This document shows positions 51,347 to 60,084 of a stretch of DNA of 61,403 bases, in pieces (within the stretch, counting starts at the first letter, position 1; each line of letters opens with the position of its first letter). The notes beneath the pieces are model-generated. The model saw only the letters and a list, made by a program, of their open reading frames with translations. It was not told the origin of the DNA and searched no databases. Made by a program: the position numbers and the translations under genes. The DNA is from DRQF01 sp964559135 (GTDB taxonomy: Bacteria; Planctomycetota; GCA-002687715; DRQF01): assembly GCA_964559135.1 (NCBI GenBank), contig CAZLGG010000009.1:1-61403 (forward strand), read 5' to 3'.

Positions 51347-53092
51347 GTGTTCGAATTCCTCCGAAATCCACGGATCCGAGAGCTGCGTGCGCCCGATGTC
51401 ACTCGAGGCCGCCTCGCTCTCCTCGCCATGACCGGGAGAGCCATCCTGGCGCTGGGAGTCCCCCTGCTGTTCGGCAAGACGATCGGCGCCATTCACGAGG
51501 GCGCCGACACCTCCAGAGTCTGGAATCTGGCGATCCTCCTCGTCAGCGTTTCCGCAGCGACGGCCATCTGCCAGTTCTACATGCGCTGGCTGTGGATCGG
51601 CGCCAGTCGTGATTTCGAATGTCGCCTGCGGGATCGCCTCTTCGCGCACATTTCGAAACTCTCATTTTCCTGGTTCAATCGGGCGCGCACGGGCGACATC
51701 ATGTCTCGGCTGACCTCGGATGTGGAAGCCGTCCGCATGGGGGTGGGACCTGGCGTCATGCACCTCTATCAGACGGGGATCATGGCGATCGGCGCCGTGA
51801 GTCTCATGCTCTGGATGGACTGGGGCCTCACGCTCGTCTCACTCCTACCGATGACGGTGGTCCTGCTCTATATCCGGAGCCTCATGCCGAGGATGCAGGC
51901 CGCTTCTCTCCGAGTCCAAGAGCAGACCGCCCGGGTGTCGGAGCTTTCCCAAGAGAGTTTCTCCGGCTCACGAGTCGTCAAAGCGTTCGCGCGCGAGGAC
52001 TACGAGATCAGTCGGTTCGAACGCGAGGCCTCACTCTACATCGACGACTCCATGCGTCTCGCCATGCTTCGTGCACGGATGCGGACGGGAATCGAAGCCC
52101 TCTCCGCCCTGGTCACGGTCTGCGTCCTCTGGCTGGGCGGGCGCGACGTGCTGAACGGCACCCTGAATGCCGGCGAGTTCGTGTCGTTCTTCGGCTACTA
52201 CATGCTGCTCATCTGGCCAATGATCGCGATCGGGTGGACCCTCTCCCTGTTTCAGCGCGCCCAGGTCGCCCTGGAACGTCTGGAGGAATTCCTCGCCATC
52301 GAACCCGAAATTGCCGACGGCCCCGTCACCGACGTGAAGTTGACCGGCGACTGGAAACTCAGCCACCTCACGTTCACGCACGACGGGGCCCGGAGCCCAT
52401 CTCTCGTCGACATCGACATCCGGATTCCATCCGGCTCCTCCCTGGCCGTGGTCGGGCCGACGGGTGCGGGCAAATCCACCCTTGCCCAGATGCTGGGACG
52501 GCTTCTCGATCCGCCGGCCGAGGCCGTCTTCCAAAACGGATTCGACGTTCGAGATCTGAACCTGGGCCTTCTGAGGCGATCGATCTCCATGGTTCCTCAG
52601 GACACCTTCCTGTTCTCCGACACGGTTCGCGCCAACATCGCTTTCGCCCGCCCCGACGCCTCGATCGAAGAGGTACGGGCCGCCGCCGAGGCCGCCCAGA
52701 TCCTGGACGCCATCGAAGCGTTTCCCAAGGGATTCGATCAGATCGTGGGCGAGCGAGGCGTGACTCTTTCCGGCGGGCAGAAACAACGCATCGCGATCGC
52801 GCGTGCGCTGCTCCACGATGCCCCCACGCTGATTCTCGATGACTGTCTTTCCGCCGTGGACACCGATACCGAGGAGAGGATTCTCGAACACCTCCGACGA
52901 TCGATGACGGAGCGAACGACAGTCTTCGTCGCTCATCGCCTCTCCAGCATCATGCACTGCGAGCACATCGTCGTCATCGAGAACGGTCGCATCACGGAGC
53001 AGGGCGACCATGCGACTCTGATCACTCGTGGCGGCTGGTACGCGAACACCTGGCGACGCCAACTCGTCGAGAGGGAGTTGGAGGCCGCCTGA
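51347..53092 (+). CDS. ABC exporter half-transporter, degenerate-site subunit
   Basis: 581 residues: six-helix type IV exporter domain, then a nucleotide-binding domain. Walker A VGPTGAGKST, Q-loop MVPQDTFLFS, canonical signature TLSGGQKQR, Walker B LILDDCLSAVD, where Asp replaces the catalytic Glu, and H-loop VAHRLSSI. The missing Glu is typical of one half of heterodimeric exporters (TM287, MdlA). The GTG start has AGGAG 13 nt upstream, a long spacing. The stop overlaps the partner's ATG by one base. Confidence 0.9.
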   Translation: MFEFLRNPRIRELRAPDVTRGRLALLAMTGRAILALGVPLLFGKTIGAIHEGADTSRVWNLAILLVSVSAATAICQFYMRWLWIGASRDFECRLRDRLFAHISKLSFSWFNRARTGDIMSRLTSDVEAVRMGVGPGVMHLYQTGIMAIGAVSLMLWMDWGLTLVSLLPMTVVLLYIRSLMPRMQAASLRVQEQTARVSELSQESFSGSRVVKAFAREDYEISRFEREASLYIDDSMRLAMLRARMRTGIEALSALVTVCVLWLGGRDVLNGTLNAGEFVSFFGYYMLLIWPMIAIGWTLSLFQRAQVALERLEEFLAIEPEIADGPVTDVKLTGDWKLSHLTFTHDGARSPSLVDIDIRIPSGSSLAVVGPTGAGKSTLAQMLGRLLDPPAEAVFQNGFDVRDLNLGLLRRSISMVPQDTFLFSDTVRANIAFARPDASIEEVRAAAEAAQILDAIEAFPKGFDQIVGERGVTLSGGQKQRIAIARALLHDAPTLILDDCLSAVDTDTEERILEHLRRSMTERTTVFVAHRLSSIMHCEHIVVIENGRITEQGDHATLITRGGWYANTWRRQLVERELEAA

Positions 53093-54918
53093 TGGGAAGC
53101 GTGCATGACGAAAAGGTCGTCGGCAAGATCTTCGAGTGGCGACTCTACAAGCGCTTTCTGCCGTTCGCTCGCCCCTACCTCGGATGGTTCGCACTCAGCG
53201 TGTTCCTCTTGCTCCTCCTCTCGGTCTTCACGATGGGGGGCCCGCTCATCGTCCGTCAAGCGACGGGCATCGTGTTGGGAGAGATTTCGACGGACGATGC
53301 GTCTGCGACCTCGCTGCTCACCCGGTGGGCCCTCATCTACATCGGCCTCGCCGCCGCCACCTTCGCCCTTCGCCTGGGACAGCTCTGGATCTCCGCCCGG
53401 ACGGGACAACACATCGTCTACGACGTGAGGAACCACATCTTCCAGCACCTGCAGCGGCGCAATCTGCGATTCTTCGACACCAACCCCGTCGGGAAACTCG
53501 TCACACGCGTCACCAGCGACATCGAAGCCCTGGCGGAACTGTTCTCGTCCGGAATCGACGTCATCTTCTACGACATCGTCATGTTGGGGTTGACCTTGGG
53601 CCTCCTCTTCTGGATCAGCCCTCACTTGGCCCTCCTGACGCTCGCGCTCTTGCCCTTCGTCGCCGTGTGGTCGTTTCGATTCAAAAGGAAGGCCCAGGAT
53701 CTCTTTCGCAAGGTGCGCGCCCGCATCACCCGGCTGAATAGCTTCATCAACGAGACGATCACGGGCATGCGCGTCGTCCAGATCTTTCGCGCGGAGCGGC
53801 GGGTCAATCGCAGGTTCCAGGAATGGGACGGTGAGTTGAAGAACGCTCACAGAGAGACCATCAAGAACTTCGCCCTCTTCTATCCCGGCATCGAGGTCCT
53901 CTCGTCCTTGGGAACGGCGGTGATTGCAGTCGCCGGGCACAATCTCGTGACAGGCGGTCACCTCGGCGCCAAGGATCTCGTCTTCTTCTGGTTCATGCTG
54001 CACAAGTTCTTCGAGCCGTTGCGGCAGATTTCGGAGAAATACAACGTCCTCCAATCCGCGATGGCGTCCGCCGAACGACTCGCCCAAGTGCTGGATGACG
54101 AGAGATCCATCCCCAACGCGCCGGAACCGAATCGCATTCCGGGTGGGCGCGCTCAGGGACGGATCGAATTCGACGACGTCCACTTCAGCTACGATGGCAG
54201 GGTCGAAGTCCTGAAGGGGATCTCGTTCAAGGTGGAGCCGGGCGAGCAGGTGGCCATCGTCGGCCACACGGGCGCCGGAAAGAGTTCGCTGATCAACGTT
54301 CTCGGTCGGTTCTACGACGTCACTCAGGGCCGTATTCTCCTGGATGACATCGACATCCGGGAGTTGGACAAGCACGAACTGAGGCGCTCCATCGGGATCG
54401 TCCTGCAGGATGTCTTCCTGTTTGCCGACACGCTCCGGGAAAACCTTCGACTCGGAGACGAATCCATCGACGACGAGACTTTGATGAGAGCCTGTCGCAC
54501 CGTGCTCGCCGAGGATTTCGTGAACTCGCTCCCCGGAGGCCTCGATTTCGAGGTGCAGGAACGGGGCGCCACGTTCTCGCAGGGGCAAAAACAACTCATC
54601 GCCTTCGCGAGGACGGTCGCGCACGATCCACCCGTGCTCGTCCTGGACGAAGCCACCTCGAGCGTCGACACGGCGACGGAACAACTCATTCAGCAGGCCC
54701 TGGAGAGCCTCATGAGCGGCCGCACGGTCCTGGTCATCGCCCACCGACTCTCGACGATCAAAAAGGCGGCCCGGATTCTGGTCATGCACCACGGGGAACT
54801 CGTCGAGGAGGGTAGCCACCGAGACCTGCTGAAAAGGGATGGGGTTTATCGCAAACTCTACGAGTTGCAATACGCCGCCGAGGACAAGCGAAGAGCTCGA
54901 ACGAAGGGAACGGGTTGA
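53092..54918 (+). CDS. ABC exporter half-transporter, catalytic subunit
   Basis: 608 residues. Six transmembrane helices; NBD with Walker A VGHTGAGKSS, Q-loop VLQDVFLFADTLRENL, a deviant signature (FSQGQKQL), Walker B LVLDEATSSVD with the catalytic Glu, and H-loop IAHRLSTI. Together with the upstream subunit it gives one complete and one degenerate ATP site. This pairing fits an MdlB/TM288-type heterodimer better than homodimeric MsbA. The substrate could be lipid or drug. tmk overlaps its stop by one base. Confidence 0.92.
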   Translation: MGSVHDEKVVGKIFEWRLYKRFLPFARPYLGWFALSVFLLLLLSVFTMGGPLIVRQATGIVLGEISTDDASATSLLTRWALIYIGLAAATFALRLGQLWISARTGQHIVYDVRNHIFQHLQRRNLRFFDTNPVGKLVTRVTSDIEALAELFSSGIDVIFYDIVMLGLTLGLLFWISPHLALLTLALLPFVAVWSFRFKRKAQDLFRKVRARITRLNSFINETITGMRVVQIFRAERRVNRRFQEWDGELKNAHRETIKNFALFYPGIEVLSSLGTAVIAVAGHNLVTGGHLGAKDLVFFWFMLHKFFEPLRQISEKYNVLQSAMASAERLAQVLDDERSIPNAPEPNRIPGGRAQGRIEFDDVHFSYDGRVEVLKGISFKVEPGEQVAIVGHTGAGKSSLINVLGRFYDVTQGRILLDDIDIRELDKHELRRSIGIVLQDVFLFADTLRENLRLGDESIDDETLMRACRTVLAEDFVNSLPGGLDFEVQERGATFSQGQKQLIAFARTVAHDPPVLVLDEATSSVDTATEQLIQQALESLMSGRTVLVIAHRLSTIKKAARILVMHHGELVEEGSHRDLLKRDGVYRKLYELQYAAEDKRRARTKGTG

Positions 54919-55532
54919 TGGCGCAGTTCATCGTGATCGAAGGGATCGACGGCGCGGGGACATCCACCCAGGCACATCGGCTTGCCGAAGCGTTGAGAGC
55001 CGCGGGGAGAACGGTCGAGGAGACCTTCGAACCCACGGATGGTCCCGTGGGGCTCCTCATCCGTTCGATGCTTCGGCAGAGTGAACCGCCGCTGCCCGAC
55101 CCGAAAGCCGCCAAACGCCTTTTCGCTCGGCTCTTCGCCGCGGACCGCCACCATCATCTGCACGAACCGGCGCAGGGCATTTTCGCGTGCCTCGCCGCCG
55201 GTCGCGACGTGGTGGCAGCCCGCTACGTTCTTTCCTCCTTGGCCTACGAGGGCGACGACGAGGCGGAACAGGCCTTCGTGCGCGCTCAGAACTCCGAGTT
55301 CCCGACCCCCGATCTCACGGTCTATCTGGACTGTCCCGTCGCGGTGGCGCTGGACCGCATTCGCGTCCGCGGACAAGCCGTGGAACTCTTCGAGAACGAA
55401 GCCAAGCTTGCTCGGGTCCGGGCCGGCTACGAACGGGCGCTCTCCAGTTACCCCGGAGTGCTTCTTCGCCTGGACGCGGTGCGGGAACCGGAGGAGCTGA
55501 CTCGGGACATCGTCGCCCAACTCACGGGCTGA
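54918..55532 (+). CDS. tmk: Thymidylate kinase
   Basis: 204 residues; ATG 54918 overlaps the ABC stop (TGATG). Phosphorylates dTMP to dTDP for DNA synthesis. Motifs: P-loop EGIDGAGTSTQ, FEPTDGPVG, DRHHHLHEP, ARYVLSSLAYEG (the DRY/H-like region) and LDCPVAVALDRI, with a short LID (RGQAVELFENE). The P-loop residue that is normally Lys (GAGKST) is Thr. No other gap or truncation is seen. It ends 4 nt before the convergent gene. Confidence 0.9.
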   Translation: MAQFIVIEGIDGAGTSTQAHRLAEALRAAGRTVEETFEPTDGPVGLLIRSMLRQSEPPLPDPKAAKRLFARLFAADRHHHLHEPAQGIFACLAAGRDVVAARYVLSSLAYEGDDEAEQAFVRAQNSEFPTPDLTVYLDCPVAVALDRIRVRGQAVELFENEAKLARVRAGYERALSSYPGVLLRLDAVREPEELTRDIVAQLTG

Positions 55533-55536
55533 ATTC

Positions 55537-56682
55537 TCAGAGGAGGACCCACCGGCACGTATTCGCGCTCGATGCTCCCAACTCGAAAAACAGCACCGAC
55601 GCGAACCCGGGCGCCGTGTTCGCGGGAATCATCTCCCCCACCGAGTCCGGCCCACCGGTGGGGCTCACGTAGACTCCAACGTTGGACGCGATCCCCGTCC
55701 CCATCCCGTTCGAGAGGTCGGTATCGATGCCGACGAGCGGATCGCCGTCCGACACGCCGATGATGACGTCATCCGTGGAAAGGGTCGCAGGCAAGAATCC
55801 GGAGAGATCCACGGAGACGTCGCTGAAATTCCCAGCGGGAAACGTCGCGAAGAACGTTCCGGCCGGCTCATTGGAACTCCAGTGGGTCTGATCGCGGAAT
55901 TCGACGGTGACGCCATTGGCGCTCTCCAGGACGACGTACGTCGCACCGCTCTGAACGCCTCCAGGATTCAAGTTCGTCCATGCCACGGCGACCCCCGGGT
56001 TGGGAGCCGCGCCCCATCCTCCGAAGAACTCCGACATCGTCTCCGTGAAATCCGTCGACCCGGCGCCAAAGGTGATGAATCCGTTGGAATTGATGAAGAA
56101 CTGGGAGTGTGTGCAACCACAGAACTCGATGGGCGCCGCCGCCGAGATGGTATGGAGGGCGAAGTCGTCGTCGCCCAGGACGTAGACCGTTTCCACATCC
56201 CCGAGGGTCCCGCGGATCGCCATGGAGTTGCGGAACGGAAAAGGAGCCTGGGTGGGGTCCGTGACGATCGCTTGCACCGCGCCCAAGACGGAGGCAGGGG
56301 GGGACGCTCCGGAAAGCCCCGCCGTCAAGGAGAAAGGAGTGTGCCCCAGATAATCGAGGTACGTTCCCGTCGAAAAGCCTACGCCATCGACGACGACCGC
56401 CCCCGACGCAAGGTCCAACGCCCCGCCCCACGGCGTTGGAAGCGTGGCACAGCCCAGGGTTCCGAGAATCAGAATGATGTCCTCGGAAGACGCCAGGCTC
56501 GTCGAGAGGGTCACGGTGACCGCAGTGGCGCCCACGAGACTCACGTCGTTGCTGCCGAGAATGGGGACCTGACCGTTGAGATCGATGAAGGCGTTGGGGT
56601 GGCCGGGATCGCACCCGGGCCGTTGCCCGACAGCGGAAAAGGCCGCTACGGCGAGGACAAGGAACGTCCGCATCAGAGTCAT
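55537..56682 (-). CDS. Secreted protein with nidogen-like domain (third family member)
   Basis: 381 residues; GAGGAG 7 nt before ATG 56682. Signal peptide TFLVLAVAAFSAVG, then a beta domain beginning PGCDPGHPNAFIDLNGQ. The C-terminal half is the domain seen in the two TIG genes: FFINSNGFITFGAG, FTETMSEFFGGWGAAPNPGVAV and VIIGVSDGDPLVGIDTDLS, ending in LFFELGASSANTCRWVLL. It lacks the TIG domain. It is likely secreted or surface-located. It lies 20 kb from its relatives and next to a shortened paralog. Confidence 0.78.
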   Translation of the reverse strand: MTLMRTFLVLAVAAFSAVGQRPGCDPGHPNAFIDLNGQVPILGSNDVSLVGATAVTVTLSTSLASSEDIILILGTLGCATLPTPWGGALDLASGAVVVDGVGFSTGTYLDYLGHTPFSLTAGLSGASPPASVLGAVQAIVTDPTQAPFPFRNSMAIRGTLGDVETVYVLGDDDFALHTISAAAPIEFCGCTHSQFFINSNGFITFGAGSTDFTETMSEFFGGWGAAPNPGVAVAWTNLNPGGVQSGATYVVLESANGVTVEFRDQTHWSSNEPAGTFFATFPAGNFSDVSVDLSGFLPATLSTDDVIIGVSDGDPLVGIDTDLSNGMGTGIASNVGVYVSPTGGPDSVGEMIPANTAPGFASVLFFELGASSANTCRWVLL

Positions 56683-56874
56683 GAGATCTCTCCTCGTAAA
56701 CGGAACGGAAACTCCCGGTCGTCAACGATTCCGCGCAGGTTGTTCTTGAAACGATAGGGCACGTATATCCTAAGCGATTTCTCCTTCCATGCCGAAATCT
56801 TTCCAGTCCGATGAGTCCTCAGGGACGGTCCCCGGAGCCCAGGAAAAAAACCCCAGCCGGGAAGGCTCGGGCAG

Positions 56875-57282
56875 TCACGTTTCGCCATGGACGAGGCGAA
56901 TTCTGGGTTGGATGCTCCAACGACAACGTCCCGATCCACCCAGCTCGAAGAAGAGCACGGTTCCGAAACCGGGCGCGGCGGTGGCCGGGATGAACCCGGT
57001 CAAGTCGATCCGGGTGTCGCCCCAGGGGGTGGGCAAGGCCCCGCAACCGAGAGTGCCCGGAATGAGGATCACATCCTCCGTCGAGGCCGAATTGGTCAGG
57101 ACGTTGATGTTGATGGTGACGCTCCCGCCGAGGTCGACGTCGTTGCTGCCGGGGACCGGCCCCATGCCGTTCACATCGAGCAAGGCATTGGCATGGCCGG
57201 GGTCGCGGCCAGGCTGCTGAGCGAAGGCGATCGCACTCAAGACGATGAGGGTGCAGAGGGTTCCTATCAGACTCATGGTCAT
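56875..57282 (-). CDS. Shortened paralog of the neighbouring secreted protein
   Basis: 135 residues from ATG 57282 (ATG 57276 possible; the ribosome site is weak). Signal peptide TLCTLIVLSAIAFAQ. The N-terminal domain closely matches the protein at 55537-56682 (RDPGHANALLDVNG, GSNDVDLGGSV, EDVILIPGTLGCGALPTPWG). It then jumps to that protein's C-terminal strand (TAAPGFGTVLFFELG, then CRWSIQ). The whole nidogen-like region is missing while the frame stays open. It could be an internal deletion derivative or a distinct small secreted protein. Confidence 0.62.
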   Translation of the reverse strand: MTMSLIGTLCTLIVLSAIAFAQQPGRDPGHANALLDVNGMGPVPGSNDVDLGGSVTININVLTNSASTEDVILIPGTLGCGALPTPWGDTRIDLTGFIPATAAPGFGTVLFFELGGSGRCRWSIQPRIRLVHGET

Positions 57283-57528
57283 GGAGTCTGTATCTTTGAT
57301 CAGGGCGTGTTCAGGGGGATCGAAAGGGTGCAAAGTCGGTTTTCGTCGGAGGATGCGCCCAAGCCCCTCTGCTGGAAATGGGGAGGACTCACGACGTCGA
57401 CCATCTCCGCCGAACCGAGTGGAAACCCCATGGCCAAGGAAGAATTCCCGAGTCCGGCGAAAAAAGACAACGGAACACCGCTCTCGTCGGCTTCAGACCA
57501 GGCCACGGGACGTCGGCGGCTCCGGAGG

Positions 57529-57548
57529 AAAGGGCTTCAGCCCTTTTT
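57529..57548 (+). terminator. Hairpin overlapping the bTHX stop codon
   Basis: AAAGGGCT (57529-57536) pairs with AGCCCTTT (57539-57546) around a two-base loop, with two more T in the plus direction. In the bTHX (minus) direction A residues precede the stem and only three T end it. It may be a weak bidirectional terminator. Confidence 0.45.
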
Positions 57549-57641
57549 CGTATCCTTCTTCGTGCCTTTCTTGGGGCGGTGCTTTCCCGAAGTTCCCAAC
57601 CAGATCTTACCTCGGCGGGTGCGGCGATCTCCTCGACCCAT
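57537..57641 (-). CDS. 30S ribosomal protein bTHX
   Basis: 34 residues, MGRGDRRTRRGKIWLGTSGK followed by a Lys-rich tail. This matches the Thx family start (MGKGDxxTRxGKIxxGTxGK). AGGAG (57650-57654) lies 8 nt before the ATG, and the reading frame ends at a TGA inside a hairpin. Thx binds the head of the 30S subunit in Thermus and is found in several phyla. The gene is below usual length cut-offs and easily missed. Confidence 0.88.
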   Translation of the reverse strand: MGRGDRRTRRGKIWLGTSGKHRPKKGTKKDTKKG

Positions 57642-57727
57642 GGCGGACTCTCCTCTCGGATTCGACAAACTTGCAGAGAAAGAAGGTTGCGCCCTTCGAG
57701 CCCCGAGATCAAGCCACCCCGGCGATT

Positions 57728-57892
57728 TCAGCGCTTGGGGATCAAGACGTGACCGATCAGGAACAGCAGCAGCCCTCCCAGAGCAAAGGTCCACATCTCC
57801 CGTTCCGTCGTTCCGGAATCGAAACCGATCAAACAGCCGATCCCCGTCAGGCCGAGACCGATGATCTGCAGCAAGCGGCCGACATAAAACAT
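57728..57892 (-). CDS. Small two-helix membrane protein (54 residues)
   Basis: ATG 57892 with AGAGGA 8 nt upstream. The sequence begins MFYVGRLLQIIGLGLTGIGC and ends LLLFLIGHVLIPKR. Two hydrophobic helices are joined by a polar loop (FDSGTTEREM). The pattern is like many short conserved membrane proteins with an FYVGRxLQ start, but I cannot name a family. It lies 86 nt upstream of bTHX on the same strand and diverges from the M50 protease gene with a 53-nt gap. Confidence 0.68.
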   Translation of the reverse strand: MFYVGRLLQIIGLGLTGIGCLIGFDSGTTEREMWTFALGGLLLFLIGHVLIPKR

Positions 57893-57945
57893 CCAGCGAT
57901 TCCTCTGCGGGCGTGGCGACTTCGACCGGGTTATAACAGGCGCCC

Positions 57946-58830
57946 ATGGACCAGGCCTACGAGATCTTCCGCATTCGCGGCATCGCCGTGAGACTCCAGC
58001 CGAGCCTCCTGCTTCTCGGGGGCTTCCTCGTGCTCTTGGCCCTCGGCGGCGGTGGATCGCCCGCCACCGTGGCCTGGCGCCTCTCCGCTCCCGTCATCCT
58101 TTTCCTGACGGTCCTCGCTCACGAACTGGGTCACGCGGTGACGGCCCGCCGAGAGGGGATTCAAGTGCGGGACATCCTGTTGGGCCCGCTCGGAGGCGCC
58201 GCGCGCTTGAGCGGCCTGATGGAATCCCCCTCCAAGGAATGGAAGGTGGCCGCTGCCGGCCCCGTCGTGAACCTTTTCCTCGCGGGGGCGGCCCTGCTCG
58301 TGGGGCGGCTTGCGGGAGCCCTCTCCTGGCAAGACCTGGGAACTCCCACGTCATGGGCCCAGGGTGACATCGAAGGAGTCGCCGAAAGCCCGCTGCTCTC
58401 CGTCATTGCCTTCAATGCTCTCCTCGGAACGCTGAACCTCATCCCCGCCTTTCCCATGGACGGAGGCAGGATTCTTCGGGCCCTCCTCTGGACGCGCCTC
58501 GGGCGGCTGCGGGCGACCCGGATCGCCAGCCGGATCGGCATGTGGTTTTCCCTCGTTCTCATCCTGGCCCCGTTCTTCATGGAGGATTCCATCCGGTGGG
58601 TTCTCCCTTTGCTCGGGATCACGCTGATGCTGGCGGGGCTGAAGGAACGGGTCATGGTGGAAGCACGCGAGGGACTCTTTCGCATGGCCTCGTTCGGGGC
58701 TCCCCCAGACGGAGCGGGGGCCCCCGGGGGCAACGCCGGGCCGGCGCGCGACGATCTCGACCCTTCGGACGACGGTGTCATCGACGTGACGGGGCGCAGT
58801 CACGTCATCGACCCGGACGCGGACCGCTGA
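57946..58830 (+). CDS. M50-family site-2-protease-like membrane metalloprotease
   Basis: 294 residues, about six transmembrane helices. Zinc motif LAHELGHAVTARRE (His59, Glu60, His63), family motif AAAGPVVNLFLAG, and the third ligand in LNLIPAFPMDGGRILRAL. No PDZ or CBS domain is seen, but a polar tail of about 50 residues follows. It cleaves within the membrane; substrates may include anti-sigma factors. The MFS gene starts directly after its stop codon. Confidence 0.93.
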   Translation: MDQAYEIFRIRGIAVRLQPSLLLLGGFLVLLALGGGGSPATVAWRLSAPVILFLTVLAHELGHAVTARREGIQVRDILLGPLGGAARLSGLMESPSKEWKVAAAGPVVNLFLAGAALLVGRLAGALSWQDLGTPTSWAQGDIEGVAESPLLSVIAFNALLGTLNLIPAFPMDGGRILRALLWTRLGRLRATRIASRIGMWFSLVLILAPFFMEDSIRWVLPLLGITLMLAGLKERVMVEAREGLFRMASFGAPPDGAGAPGGNAGPARDDLDPSDDGVIDVTGRSHVIDPDADR

Positions 58831-60084
58831 ATGAATTGGTCACGGGAGAAGCGCCGAGAGATCGCCTCTTGGTGTCTCTTCGATTTCGCCAATTCCTCGT
58901 TCACGACGGTCGTCATCACGGTCATCTACGCTCGATACTTCACGACGCGCGTGGCGGACGACCAGGGACACCTTTGGAGTCTGGCTCTCGCCGTATCCAA
59001 TGCGGTCATCATCGTCAGCGGACCGATCGTGGGAGCCGTCGCCGACCGGCGCGCACTCAAAAAACGCCTCCTCTTCGCCAGCTACCTCGTCTGCGTCCTC
59101 TGCACTGCGGGGCTCTTCTTTCCGACCCGTGGCGATGGGTCGACGGCCTTTGTCCTGTTCGTCGTCGCGAACGTGGCTTTCAGCACGGGTGAGAATCTCA
59201 TCGCGGCGTTTTTGCCCGAGATCGCCGAGCCGAAGGAGATCGGCAAGGTCTCCGGGATGGGATGGGCCACCGGCTATGCGGGAGGACTGCTGGCTCTGTT
59301 GGCGTGCCTCCCCCTGGCCCAATCCGGCAGCGACCTCACCCTCCGCAGCACGAACCTCGTCGTGGCGGGCTTCTTCCTGCTGGGAGGCATTCCGACCTTT
59401 CTCTTCGTGCGTGAGCGGAAACGAAAACCCGGGACTCCGGGCGCGAACGCCAAGCGCCCGGGCGCCTTCGCGGAAGTACGGCGCACGTGGACCCGCCGCG
59501 CTCAATTCCCAGAGCTTTTTCGCTTTCTGACCGCCTATCTCATCTTCAGCATCGGTGTCTACGGAGTGATTCAGTTCGCCTCGATTCTGGCCGAAGACTT
59601 CTCACTCAGTCCCGCCGAAACCATCCCCCCCCTCATCGCCGCGCAGGTGACGGCCGCGGTGGGAGCCATGACGGTCGGAAGGGGCATGGCTCGCTTCGGA
59701 GCCGTGGGCTTCATTCGAATGAGTCTGCTCATGTGGATTGCCTGTGGTGCGGTCGCGCTGTTCGCCGGTGGCGCCGCGGGTTTCTGGATCCTCGCGATTC
59801 TCGCCGGCGGCGCGCTGGGAGCGACGATGGCGTCGGCACGGGCCACCGTGGCGCTCTTCACGCCGCCGGACCGCAGCGGAGAGATCTTCGGCTTCTGGGG
59901 ACTCTACGGGCGGCTGGCTGCCATTCTCGCTCCCCTGGGCAACTGGGCGTTGTTGACCGTCTCGGGGGGATCGAAGCGCGCGGGGGTCCTCTACTTCACT
60001 CTCAGCTTCGTACTCGGGTACGTCCTCCTCCGACGGGTCGATGAACGAACCGGTCGGGAACGTGCCACGCATCCGGTCAACTGA
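58831..60084 (+). CDS. MFS transporter, UMF1 family
   Basis: 417 residues with 12 predicted helices. The start REIASWCLFDFANSSFTTVV (W-x-x-FDxANS) is the UMF1/Atg22-like signature, and the loop between helices 2 and 3 reads IVGAVADRRALKKR. It is probably an inner-membrane exporter or importer of small solutes such as amino acids; substrate unknown. Its ATG abuts the stop of the M50 gene, so they are co-transcribed. The 3' end overlaps the convergent gene by 8 bp. Confidence 0.9.
   Translation: MNWSREKRREIASWCLFDFANSSFTTVVITVIYARYFTTRVADDQGHLWSLALAVSNAVIIVSGPIVGAVADRRALKKRLLFASYLVCVLCTAGLFFPTRGDGSTAFVLFVVANVAFSTGENLIAAFLPEIAEPKEIGKVSGMGWATGYAGGLLALLACLPLAQSGSDLTLRSTNLVVAGFFLLGGIPTFLFVRERKRKPGTPGANAKRPGAFAEVRRTWTRRAQFPELFRFLTAYLIFSIGVYGVIQFASILAEDFSLSPAETIPPLIAAQVTAAVGAMTVGRGMARFGAVGFIRMSLLMWIACGAVALFAGGAAGFWILAILAGGALGATMASARATVALFTPPDRSGEIFGFWGLYGRLAAILAPLGNWALLTVSGGSKRAGVLYFTLSFVLGYVLLRRVDERTGRERATHPVN

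Noticed and set aside
52933..54870. 645-codon minus-strand open frame across the ABC exporter gene
   Set aside because: Antisense shadow of an intact, motif-complete ABC subunit.
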